Assembly (NCBI GenBank): GCA_905215765.1
Contig: CAJMRP010000039.1
Location: forward strand, 1-16,202
From: an uncultured bacterium
GTDB lineage: Bacteria > Actinomycetota > Coriobacteriia > Coriobacteriales > Coriobacteriaceae
Reading direction: 5' to 3'
Length of the DNA: 16,202 bases
Position 1 is the first letter of the stretch. Each line of letters starts with the position of its first letter. Below, one piece after another: positions 1-5,556 of the stretch. The notes below the pieces were generated by a model that worked only from the letters and a program-made list of their open reading frames with translations, did no database searches and was not told the origin of the DNA. The position numbers were made by a program, and so were the translations under genes.

Positions 1-36
1 TCACCCTCTCAGGGTTCGAATCCCTTGAAAATAAAA
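1..36 (+). tRNA. Possible 3' end of a tRNA, or a tRNA-like fragment, cut by the window edge
   Basis: A T-arm signature GGGTTCGAATCCC lies at 12-24, with a stem (AGGG/CCCT) around the universal TTCGAAT loop. The bases that follow (GAAAATA) would need a 5' acceptor strand starting with T, which is rare, and no CCA follows, although the neighbouring tRNA-Arg encodes CCA. The outermost T-stem pair is also mismatched. The 5' part lies outside the window, so this may be a real tRNA end, a decayed copy or a chance match. The identity cannot be assigned. Confidence 0.22.
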
Positions 37-75
37 AAGAACAGAAGTAATACCTACGGTATTGCTTCTGTTCTT
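33..75 (-). terminator. Intrinsic terminator of tRNA-Arg
   Basis: Positions 37-54 pair with 58-75 to form an 18-bp stem with one G-T wobble (48/64) and a 3-base loop. On the minus strand the stem is followed by a run of T (complement of 33-38). The stem begins at the last base of the tRNA CCA end, so there is no spacer between tRNA and terminator. There is no good T tract on the plus side, so it mainly serves the minus-strand tRNA. Confidence 0.85.
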
Positions 76-151
76 GGCGCGCTGCAAGGGATTCGAACCC
101 CTGACCTTTTGGTTCGTAGCCAAACACTCTATCCAACTGAGCTAGCAGCGC
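75..151 (-). tRNA. tRNA-Arg(ACG)
   Basis: On the minus strand the sequence folds into a full cloverleaf. The acceptor stem is GCGCTGC/GCAGCGC. The D-arm is GCTC/GAGT. The anticodon stem is TTTGG/CCAAA with loop CTACGAA, giving anticodon ACG (A34 normally becomes inosine and reads CGU/CGC/CGA). The variable loop is 5 bases, and the T-arm is AGGGG-TTCGAAT-CCCTT. The discriminator base is G and the CCA end is encoded (75-77). It has its own upstream promoter and an immediately adjacent terminator, so it looks like a single-gene transcription unit. Confidence 0.95.
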
Positions 152-167
152 ATCTGATTGCCATAGT

Positions 168-196
168 ATATTAGCACAACGCGCCGCAAAAATCAA
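168..196 (-). promoter_or_regulatory. Promoter of tRNA-Arg
   Basis: Reading the minus strand, TTGATT (191-196) and TAATAT (168-173) are separated by exactly 17 bp and lie just upstream of the tRNA 5' end at 151. An alternative -10, TATACT (165-170), has a less favourable 20-bp spacing. The fit is to the sigma-70/sigma-A consensus. The start site was not measured. Confidence 0.7.
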
Positions 197-398
197 CTGT
201 TATTTCAAAATTTTTTTATTTTTCTCCGCTGCCCGGCGGGTACGCTATGCATCGCGGCGGTTTTCGGTCTGCCCGCGGCGCTTTTTTTGCAGTTTTTTTG
301 CCGGCTTCGGAAAGTTTTTCTTTTCTTTAGGGGCGCGGATAAATATTTTCTGCGGCGTGTGCCGCTTCGCGGTTTTTTAAAATTTTTTTGCTATTACA
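197..398. other. Gene-free T-rich spacer between tRNA-Arg and the sugar kinase
   Basis: The spacer alternates runs of six to seven T with GC-rich clusters and holds no ORF or RNA gene that I recognise. Two short hairpins compete for the same bases: GCGGC-GTGT-GCCGC at 352-365, and CCGC-TTC-GCGG at 362-372 followed by six T (373-378). The second could be a weak plus-strand terminator for transcription entering from upstream. It lies before the kinase promoter and so would not be in the kinase mRNA. The style is unlike the right part of the window, where no such T runs occur. Confidence 0.5.
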
Positions 399-427
399 TT
401 GTAATCATCAATTTTTTGCTATATAAT
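399..427 (+). promoter_or_regulatory. Promoter of the sugar kinase gene, with an overlapping palindrome
   Basis: TTGTAA (399-404) and a perfect TATAAT (422-427) are separated by 17 bp, a near-consensus sigma-A promoter about 58 bp before the start codon. The -35 lies inside a palindrome, ATTACA-T-TGTAAT (393-405). A second spaced inverted repeat, TCAATT (408-413) and AATTGA (425-430), brackets the -10. Either could be an operator for a sugar-responsive repressor; that role is inferred from position only. Confidence 0.75.
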
Positions 428-484
428 TGAATGGATAGATTGGGGCTTTGTTTATGAAAAGCCGCGAAGGGAGAAAAATTTGTA

Positions 485-2086
485 ATGAGCGACAGAACAT
501 ACGTCTTATCATACGACATCGGCACGACGGGCGTCAAAACCTGTCTGTTTGAAGTTGAAGATGAAATAAAGCTGATCGCTGCGGAGATGGAAGGCTATTC
601 GCTGACCGTTTATCCGGACGGCGGCGCAGAGCAGGATCCCGACGAGTGGTGGAGCGCGATATGCAACACCACGAAGAGACTCATGAATTCAACGAGCGTG
701 AGCACTTCGGAGATAGCCGGTATATCCTTCTGCTCCCAGATGCAGGGTCTCGTGCTCGTCGACAAGGACGGCCAGCCCGTGCGCAAGGCGATGAGCTACA
801 TGGATCAGCGCGCAAAGAAACAGATAAAGGAACTCATGGCTTACGGTCCGCAGATTGCGGGAGCTTATATTCCGAAGCTTCTCAAGTCTCTGCAGATAAC
901 CGGTGCCGTGTCCGCGAGCGTCAAGGATCCCGTATACAAATATAAATGGGTCGAGGAGAACGAGCCCGAGAACTTCGCGAGAACCTATAAGTGGCTCGAC
1001 GTCAAAGAATACATAATCTGCCGCATGACCGACAAGTTCGTCATGACGCGCGACTCGGCTTTCGGCACTCTGCTCTACGACGTCCGCAAGGGCAAGGAGG
1101 GCTGGAGCCCCGAGATGCTCAAGATGTTCAACGTCAAGCCCGAGCATATGGCTGAGATAATCGACTCCACCGCTCTCGTCGGCGGTCTTACCGAAAAGGC
1201 TGCGGACGATCTCGGACTGTGCGAGGGCACGCCCGTATTCGGCGGCGGCGGAGACGCTTCGCTCATCGGCGTCGGCGCGGGCGCAGTCGCCCTCGGCGAT
1301 ACTCATATTTACTGCGGCACATCCGGCTGGGTCACGACCGTTGTTGACAAGAATATAGTCGACACGAGCGCGATGATCGCCGCGATAGTCGGCGCGCAGA
1401 ACGGCAAGCTCAACTACTTCGCAGAGCTTGAAACCGCCGGTAAATGCCTCGAGTGGGTCAAGGATCACCTTGCCCTCGATGAAATTGACATATTCCTCGA
1501 GAAGACCGATGTCGCCTCCTCGAAGGAGTCCATATTCACGAGCCTTTACGACTACATGTCGCATGTTATAAACAAGACCCCCGCAGGCTGCGGCGGAGTT
1601 ATCTTCACCCCGTGGCTGCACGGCAACCGCTGCCCGTTCGAGGATCCGAACGCCCGCGGAATGTTCTTCAACATCAGCCTTGAGACCGGCAAGACCGAGC
1701 TCATCCGCGCCGTTGTTGAGGGCACTTGCATGCACCTGCGCTGGTTCCTTGAGACCGAGGACAAAAAGACCAAGACCTCCGATGTTCTCCGCTTTGTCGG
1801 CGGCGGCGCTCTCTCCGACGTCACCAGCCAGATACTCGCGGACTGCACGGGCAGAACGGTCGAGGTCGTTGCAAGCCCGCAGAACGTCGGCGCAGTCGGC
1901 GCGGCGGTCATCTCCGCAGTCGGTCTGGGCATGATAGGCAGCATCGAAGAGGCGAAGAAGCTCGTCCCGGCGAAGAAGACGTTCATTCCGAACCCCTCGC
2001 TCAAGCCCATATATGACAAGAACTTCGCAGTCTTTAAGAACCTCTACAAGAGCAACAAGGAGAATTTTGAGGCTCTCAACGGCTGA
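485..2086 (+). CDS. FGGY-family carbohydrate kinase, xylulokinase-like
   Basis: This is a cytoplasmic kinase that would use ATP to phosphorylate a sugar or polyol. The best guess is D-xylulose to xylulose 5-phosphate, feeding the pentose phosphate pathway. The N-terminal domain opens with the phosphate-binding motif DIGTTGVKT (residues 11-19) and carries the FGGY-type segments SQMQG and YMDQR. The C-terminal actin-like domain has GGGGDAS (253-259), where Asp257 aligns with the catalytic base of XylB. It also has CGTSGW and the adenosine-binding FVGGGALSD. At 533 residues it is somewhat longer than typical XylB (480-500). The ATG start follows AAGGGAG (467-473) with an 11-base gap. No xylose isomerase, transporter or regulator is adjacent, so the substrate is not fixed by context. 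Other FGGY sugars (ribulose, gluconate, rhamnulose) remain possible. It is transcribed alone from the promoter at 399-427. Confidence 0.85.
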   Translation: MSDRTYVLSYDIGTTGVKTCLFEVEDEIKLIAAEMEGYSLTVYPDGGAEQDPDEWWSAICNTTKRLMNSTSVSTSEIAGISFCSQMQGLVLVDKDGQPVRKAMSYMDQRAKKQIKELMAYGPQIAGAYIPKLLKSLQITGAVSASVKDPVYKYKWVEENEPENFARTYKWLDVKEYIICRMTDKFVMTRDSAFGTLLYDVRKGKEGWSPEMLKMFNVKPEHMAEIIDSTALVGGLTEKAADDLGLCEGTPVFGGGGDASLIGVGAGAVALGDTHIYCGTSGWVTTVVDKNIVDTSAMIAAIVGAQNGKLNYFAELETAGKCLEWVKDHLALDEIDIFLEKTDVASSKESIFTSLYDYMSHVINKTPAGCGGVIFTPWLHGNRCPFEDPNARGMFFNISLETGKTELIRAVVEGTCMHLRWFLETEDKKTKTSDVLRFVGGGALSDVTSQILADCTGRTVEVVASPQNVGAVGAAVISAVGLGMIGSIEEAKKLVPAKKTFIPNPSLKPIYDKNFAVFKNLYKSNKENFEALNG

Positions 2087-2090
2087 TAAA

Positions 2091-2109
2091 CGGTTCAAAC
2101 CGCCTTTTT
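2091..2109 (+). terminator. Short intrinsic terminator after the sugar kinase
   Basis: CGGT (2091-2094) pairs with ACCG (2099-2102) around a TCAA loop. CC and then five T (2105-2109) follow. The stem is short, but it sits four bases after the kinase stop codon, and a new promoter begins about 30 bp downstream, so a transcript end here makes sense. Confidence 0.5.
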
Positions 2110-2132
2110 GTGTCAATCATATCTTCGATTCC

Positions 2133-2148
2133 GCACTTGAAAAAGTGC
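2133..2148. promoter_or_regulatory. Perfect inverted repeat overlapping the -35 of the lipoprotein promoter
   Basis: GCACTT (2133-2138) and AAGTGC (2143-2148) form a perfect 6-bp stem around GAAA, and the repeat covers the predicted -35 TTGAAA (2137-2142). No T tract follows on either strand, so it does not look like a terminator. A protein-binding operator is possible. No regulator can be named. Confidence 0.35.
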
Positions 2149-2166
2149 AATACCCTGTGTTATACT
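2137..2166 (+). promoter_or_regulatory. Promoter of the lipoprotein gene
   Basis: TTGAAA (2137-2142), an 18-bp spacer and TATACT (2161-2166) give a good sigma-A promoter, with a predicted start near 2173 and about 45 bases of leader before the ATG at 2218. It separates this gene from the upstream kinase and could also supply mreB downstream. Confidence 0.65.
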
Positions 2167-2217
2167 GAAACAGGCAATAATTTTCGGACGATAAGGACGA
2201 AGGGAAGGTCTTAAAGA

Positions 2218-2886
2218 ATGAAGAAAATCATCTCGGCTCTGCTCATCTGTATGCTCGCGGCGGTTTGTCTTTTCACCGGCTGCTCAAAAGCAAAGGGACT
2301 CAAAGTCAAGGACAGCGGCGGCAACGACCGCGTGCTCGTGACCGACGAAAACGGCAAGCCCGTCTATGACGAGGCAGGCAACATCGTTGTTGTCGACACA
2401 GACGAAAAGGGCAAGGCAAAGAAGGACGAAAACGGCGAGCAGGCAACAAACGCCATCGCGCTCGATTATCTTCTCGTCTCCGGCAAGAACGCCTACTGCA
2501 GATATTTCACATTCACCCAGCCCTCCGGCTACGATATGTCGGCAGTCGGCACCGCGATAACCCTCACCAAGGGCGACGAGACCATCGACATAATTTATGA
2601 CACCGAAAAGAGCGTCGATGACAAGTCCGCCGATATCGGCGAGGTCATCTCTTCGCTCAAGGCGCAGGGCTTCAACCCCGAGGTCAACGACGAGACGAAG
2701 ACCCTCTGCGGCGAGGACGCAAGGTTTACGGAGATAAAGGTCTCCGCGAACGGCAAAGAGGCGTTCATGGTCTCCGCCCTGTTCGAGAAGAACGGCGTGA
2801 CCTATGCCTGCACCTACAAAACTTCAAAAGCCGGCGCAAACACCGGAGATTTTGAATCAATTGTCAATTCTATTTCGTTCAGATAA
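2218..2886 (+). CDS. Secreted lipoprotein of unknown function with DExG turn repeats
   Basis: I do not recognise the family. The 222-residue product has a lipoprotein signal: MKK, a hydrophobic stretch (residues 4-19) and the lipobox FTGC, with Cys22 as the lipidation site. It should therefore be anchored on the outer face of the cytoplasmic membrane. A charged linker follows, with four D-E-x-G turns starting at residues 43, 51, 62 and 70. A globular part (about 78-222) contains SGYDMSAVGT, a stretch of alternating strands and a C-terminal helix ending NSISFR. That part vaguely resembles PsbP-like or DUF1795 folds, which is a guess. The start is supported by AGGGAAGG (2201-2208), nine bases from the ATG. 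It has its own promoter, and mreB follows after 42 bp, so the two could be co-transcribed. Confidence 0.8.
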   Translation: MKKIISALLICMLAAVCLFTGCSKAKGLKVKDSGGNDRVLVTDENGKPVYDEAGNIVVVDTDEKGKAKKDENGEQATNAIALDYLLVSGKNAYCRYFTFTQPSGYDMSAVGTAITLTKGDETIDIIYDTEKSVDDKSADIGEVISSLKAQGFNPEVNDETKTLCGEDARFTEIKVSANGKEAFMVSALFEKNGVTYACTYKTSKAGANTGDFESIVNSISFR

Positions 2887-2928
2887 CAGACGATAATAAA
2901 GTATTCTGACTGTTGAAAGGAGAACAGT

Positions 2929-3945
2929 ATGTTATTTTCACTTGATATCGGTATCGATTTGGGTACCGCGAACACCCTCGTGTTCGTAAAAGGTAAGGGC
3001 ATCGTTATAAGAGAGCCCTCCGTCGTTGCGGTCGATCAGAAGTACAATCCGCCCAGAGTCGTTGCCGTCGGCACAGAAGCCAAGGAGATGATCGGCAGAA
3101 CTCCCGGCTCCATAACCGCAGTCCGTCCCCTCAAGGACGGCGTTATCGCCGACTTCGACATCACCGCGGATATGCTCAAGGCTTTCATAAAGAAGGTCAC
3201 GAAGAACTCCCCGCTCGCGAGAGTCCGCGTTATGATCTGCATCCCCTCGGGCGTTACCGGCGTTGAGAGAAACGCTGTCAACGACGCCGCGAGAAGCGCA
3301 GGCGCAAAATATGTCAGCCTCATTGAGGAGCCCATGGCTGCCGCTATCGGCGCCGACCTGCCCGTCGAGGAGCCCACCGGCTCCATGGTCATCGACATCG
3401 GTGGCGGTACCACCGAGGTCGCCGTTATCGCTATGGGCGGTATCGTCGTCTCGCAGTCCATCCGTATTGCCGGTGACGAGTTCGATCAGGCCATCCTCAC
3501 GCACGTTCGCGATGCCTACAACCTGGCCATCGGCGAGCGTACGGCAGAGGACATCAAGATCAAGGTCGGCTCCGCTGTGCCGCTCAAGGACGAGCTCGAT
3601 GTCGAGGTCAACGGCCGCGACGTGATCACCGGTCTGCCCAAGACCGTGCGCATCGAGAGCGAGGAGATTCGTCGCGCGCTCAACAAGCCGCTCGACGAGA
3701 TGGCCAAGGCCGTTAAAGACGCCCTCGATGCTACGCCGCCCGATCTTGCCTCTGACCTTATGTACTATGGCATATTGCTGACCGGTGGCGGTGCGCTGCT
3801 GCGCGGTCTCGACGTGCGCCTGCGCGATGAGACCGGTGTTTCGGTCAACGTCAGCCCTACGGCGCTCGATAACGTCGTTAACGGCTGTGCCCGCGTGCTC
3901 GAGGCCAATGCGTTTGATGGCGGCTTCGTCCAGACCAATGCTTAA
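2929..3945 (+). CDS. mreB: Rod shape-determining protein MreB (probable composite of two genomes)
   Basis: MreB is a bacterial actin that polymerises on the inner membrane face and guides lateral cell-wall synthesis with MreC, MreD, RodA and PBP2. The 338 residues match the usual family length. Visible motifs are the phosphate-1 loop DIGIDLGTANT near the N-terminus, phosphate-2 DIGGGTTE (156-163) and the adenosine motif TGGGALLRG (285-293). AAAGGAG (2916-2922) lies six bases before the ATG. Codon use changes inside the gene. Up to about 3312 Arg is mostly AGA, ATA occurs and AAA is used. From about 3463 Arg is CGT/CGC and the style matches mreC onward. The open frame survives because the middle is highly conserved. 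The protein is therefore credible as MreB, but this exact full-length version may not exist in any cell. Confidence 0.93.
   Translation: MLFSLDIGIDLGTANTLVFVKGKGIVIREPSVVAVDQKYNPPRVVAVGTEAKEMIGRTPGSITAVRPLKDGVIADFDITADMLKAFIKKVTKNSPLARVRVMICIPSGVTGVERNAVNDAARSAGAKYVSLIEEPMAAAIGADLPVEEPTGSMVIDIGGGTTEVAVIAMGGIVVSQSIRIAGDEFDQAILTHVRDAYNLAIGERTAEDIKIKVGSAVPLKDELDVEVNGRDVITGLPKTVRIESEEIRRALNKPLDEMAKAVKDALDATPPDLASDLMYYGILLTGGGALLRGLDVRLRDETGVSVNVSPTALDNVVNGCARVLEANAFDGGFVQTNA
3313..3462. other. Composition break inside mreB: probable assembly junction or recombination point
   Basis: The last clearly Clostridia-like codons are AGA near 3292 and GCA-GGC-GCA-AAA-TAT at about 3301-3312. The first clearly Coriobacteria-like one is CGT at about 3463. 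The stretch between encodes residues 129-178, the most conserved part of MreB including the phosphate-2 loop, where two distant mreB genes could share enough identical bases to confuse an assembler. The breakpoint cannot be placed more exactly by eye. Confidence 0.75.
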
Positions 3946-3966
3946 TTTCCAAAAGGTGGATTCCAT

Positions 3967-4965
3967 TTGGCACGATCTTCGGGTTTCTCCACAAATCTGA
4001 ATACCAAGCGACAATCAACGGGTATGCGCCCGTTGATTGTTTTCAGCCTGATTTCGGTGTTGCTGCTCACGTTTTACATCCGCGAGGGCGAGGCAGGACC
4101 GATTCATGCCGTGCGTTCGGGCGTAACGACGATTACCTCGCCGGTGCGCTTTGTGGGCTCGGCTGTGGCGGCTCCCTTCAATGCGATCGGCAACGTGTTC
4201 TCTAACCTTACGGCTTCGCAGGACACGCTCGACGAGCTCAAGAAGCAAAACGAGGAACTGACCTCTAAGGTTGCTGAGCTCTCCGAGGCTCAAAAGACCG
4301 CTGAGCGTCTGGAGGGGCTGGTCGGCCTGCAGTCGACCTACAACCTCAAATCGACCGCAGCTCGTATCGTTGGTGCCTCGGGTGATGCCTGGACCTCGAC
4401 CGTCACTATTGATAAGGGTTCTGCCGACGGGCTTACCATCAACATGCCTGTGACGAGTTCGGCCGGTGTTATCGGCCAGATCATCGAAGTCTCGGCCAAA
4501 ACGTCCACCGTGCGCCTGATTGGCGACGAGAACTCCGGCGTATCCGCCATGGTGCAGGACACGCGCGCCCAGGGCATGCTGCAGGGTCAGGCTGACGGCA
4601 CGCTGCGTCTTGAGTACGTGAGCGTCGACTCCGATGTTAAGGTTGGCGACATCATCGTGACCTCGGGCATCGGTGGCGTGTTCCCCAAGGGCCTTCCGCT
4701 CGGCACCGTCTCGTCGGTTGAGAAATCGGCAAACGACGTGTACTACACCATTGTGGTGCGCGCTCAGACCACGGCCGAGAACAACGAGGAAGTGCTGGTC
4801 ATTACCTCGCTGACCGACGAACAGTCGGCCTCGGATGAGGACGTGAGCACGGCCAACAGCACGCCGCAGGGAACGTCGCGCGATGCTGCAACCAAGACGA
4901 AGGACGAGGGCTCGGATGACAGTTCCGACACGTCCGAGACGACCGATTCCGGCTCGAGCGAATAG
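3967..4965 (+). CDS. mreC: Rod shape-determining protein MreC
   Basis: MreC is a bitopic membrane protein that links cytoplasmic MreB to the extracellular part of PBP2/RodA and activates wall synthesis. The 332-residue product has a short cytoplasmic N-terminus, one membrane segment (about 22-38) and a coiled coil (about 83-118, with KKQNEEL and KVAELSEAQ heptads). The paired beta-barrel domain of the family follows (for example GDENSGVSAMVQ and VTSGIGGVFPKGLPLG). The last 45 or so residues are a low-complexity Ser/Thr/Asp/Glu tail that many homologues lack. The start is TTG at 3967 behind AAGGTGG, 21 bp after the mreB stop, and the product then reads MARSSGFS. The reading frame abuts mreD. 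Function and operon position agree, so the call is firm. Confidence 0.93.
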   Translation: MARSSGFSTNLNTKRQSTGMRPLIVFSLISVLLLTFYIREGEAGPIHAVRSGVTTITSPVRFVGSAVAAPFNAIGNVFSNLTASQDTLDELKKQNEELTSKVAELSEAQKTAERLEGLVGLQSTYNLKSTAARIVGASGDAWTSTVTIDKGSADGLTINMPVTSSAGVIGQIIEVSAKTSTVRLIGDENSGVSAMVQDTRAQGMLQGQADGTLRLEYVSVDSDVKVGDIIVTSGIGGVFPKGLPLGTVSSVEKSANDVYYTIVVRAQTTAENNEEVLVITSLTDEQSASDEDVSTANSTPQGTSRDAATKTKDEGSDDSSDTSETTDSGSSE

Positions 4966-4969
4966 GGGG
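4964..4969 (+). promoter_or_regulatory. Ribosome-binding site that decides the mreD start
   Basis: AGGGGG overlaps the mreC stop codon. It is one base from the ATG at 4971 but seven bases from the ATG at 4977, so 4977 is the likely start. The overlap suggests translational coupling of mreD to mreC. Confidence 0.6.
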
Positions 4970-4976
4970 CATGTCC

Positions 4977-5543
4977 ATGGATCTACACGAGCAGGGGATG
5001 AGCTCCCGCACGTTTGTGATCGCCGCCATTGTGTGCGTGCTGCTGCAGGCAGGCCTGGCACCGCAGATCTCCATTGCGGGCGGTCGTGTCAACTTCATGA
5101 TTATCCTGGTGTGCCTAAGCGTGTTCTCGGGCGACCCGACCCGTGCCGTCGTGTGCGGTTTTTGCAGCGGCTTGTTCTATGACCTGTCCGCTGCCGTGCC
5201 GGTGGGCGTTATGTCGCTCCTGCTGACCGTGGGTTCTTTTGCCCTGGTGCACAGCGCCGTCGGTCAGACGGGCGGTACCCCGAGTGCGCGCGGCGTCACT
5301 GTGAGCGCCTTTGCGCTCGTCATTAATGTGATCTACAGCATCATCTTGCTGTTTATGGGTTTGGAGACGAGCTTTGTCGTGGCGATCTTCGGCCATGCGC
5401 TGCCGTCCTCGATCCTGACGGGTCTGGTTGCCATTCCGTTTTTGATGTCCGGCGTCGTGCCGCAGTCCGGCTATGGATTCTCCGCACGTGGCGGACGCCA
5501 GGCGGGTATGCGCTTTAAGCCCAAGACCCGCAAGCTCAAATAG
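4977..5543 (+). CDS. mreD: Rod shape-determining protein MreD
   Basis: MreD is a small polytopic membrane protein of the elongasome that works with MreC. From the ATG at 4977 it has 188 residues, close to the usual 160-190. Several hydrophobic segments are visible: near the N-terminus (RTFVIAAIVCVLLQAG), around NFMIILVCLSVFSG, VGVMSLLLTVGSFAL, VIYSIILLFMG and the last third. The family feature of a Gly/Asp-rich stretch between segments (CGFCSGLFYDLSAAVPVG) is present. The C-terminus is short and basic (RFKPKTRKLK). The ATG at 4971, two codons earlier, is the alternative start. It is tightly spaced with mreC and mrdA. Family identity rests on hydrophobic pattern and position, as MreD is poorly conserved. 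Confidence 0.88.
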   Translation: MDLHEQGMSSRTFVIAAIVCVLLQAGLAPQISIAGGRVNFMIILVCLSVFSGDPTRAVVCGFCSGLFYDLSAAVPVGVMSLLLTVGSFALVHSAVGQTGGTPSARGVTVSAFALVINVIYSIILLFMGLETSFVVAIFGHALPSSILTGLVAIPFLMSGVVPQSGYGFSARGGRQAGMRFKPKTRKLK

Positions 5544-5556
5544 GGGAGGCCCGTAG

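Noticed and set aside
12..100. tRNA T-arm repeats as attachment sites of an integrated element
   Set aside because: Attachment repeats would be direct. These are inverted and only about 60 bp apart, with no integrase or cargo between them.
152..484. Riboswitch or T-box leader ahead of the sugar kinase
   Set aside because: The predicted transcript starts near 434 and leaves only about 50 bases before the ATG, with no conserved T-box or aptamer sequence and no terminator after the promoter.
689..2116. Minus-strand open frame of about 475 codons opposite the sugar kinase
   Set aside because: It is the shadow of a well-supported FGGY kinase, and its composition looks like antisense translation. 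No domain is visible.
2938..4014. Minus-strand frame of about 358 codons opposite mreB
   Set aside because: It is antisense to MreB with its actin motifs intact. It also crosses the composition break, so it cannot be a single native gene unless mreB is.
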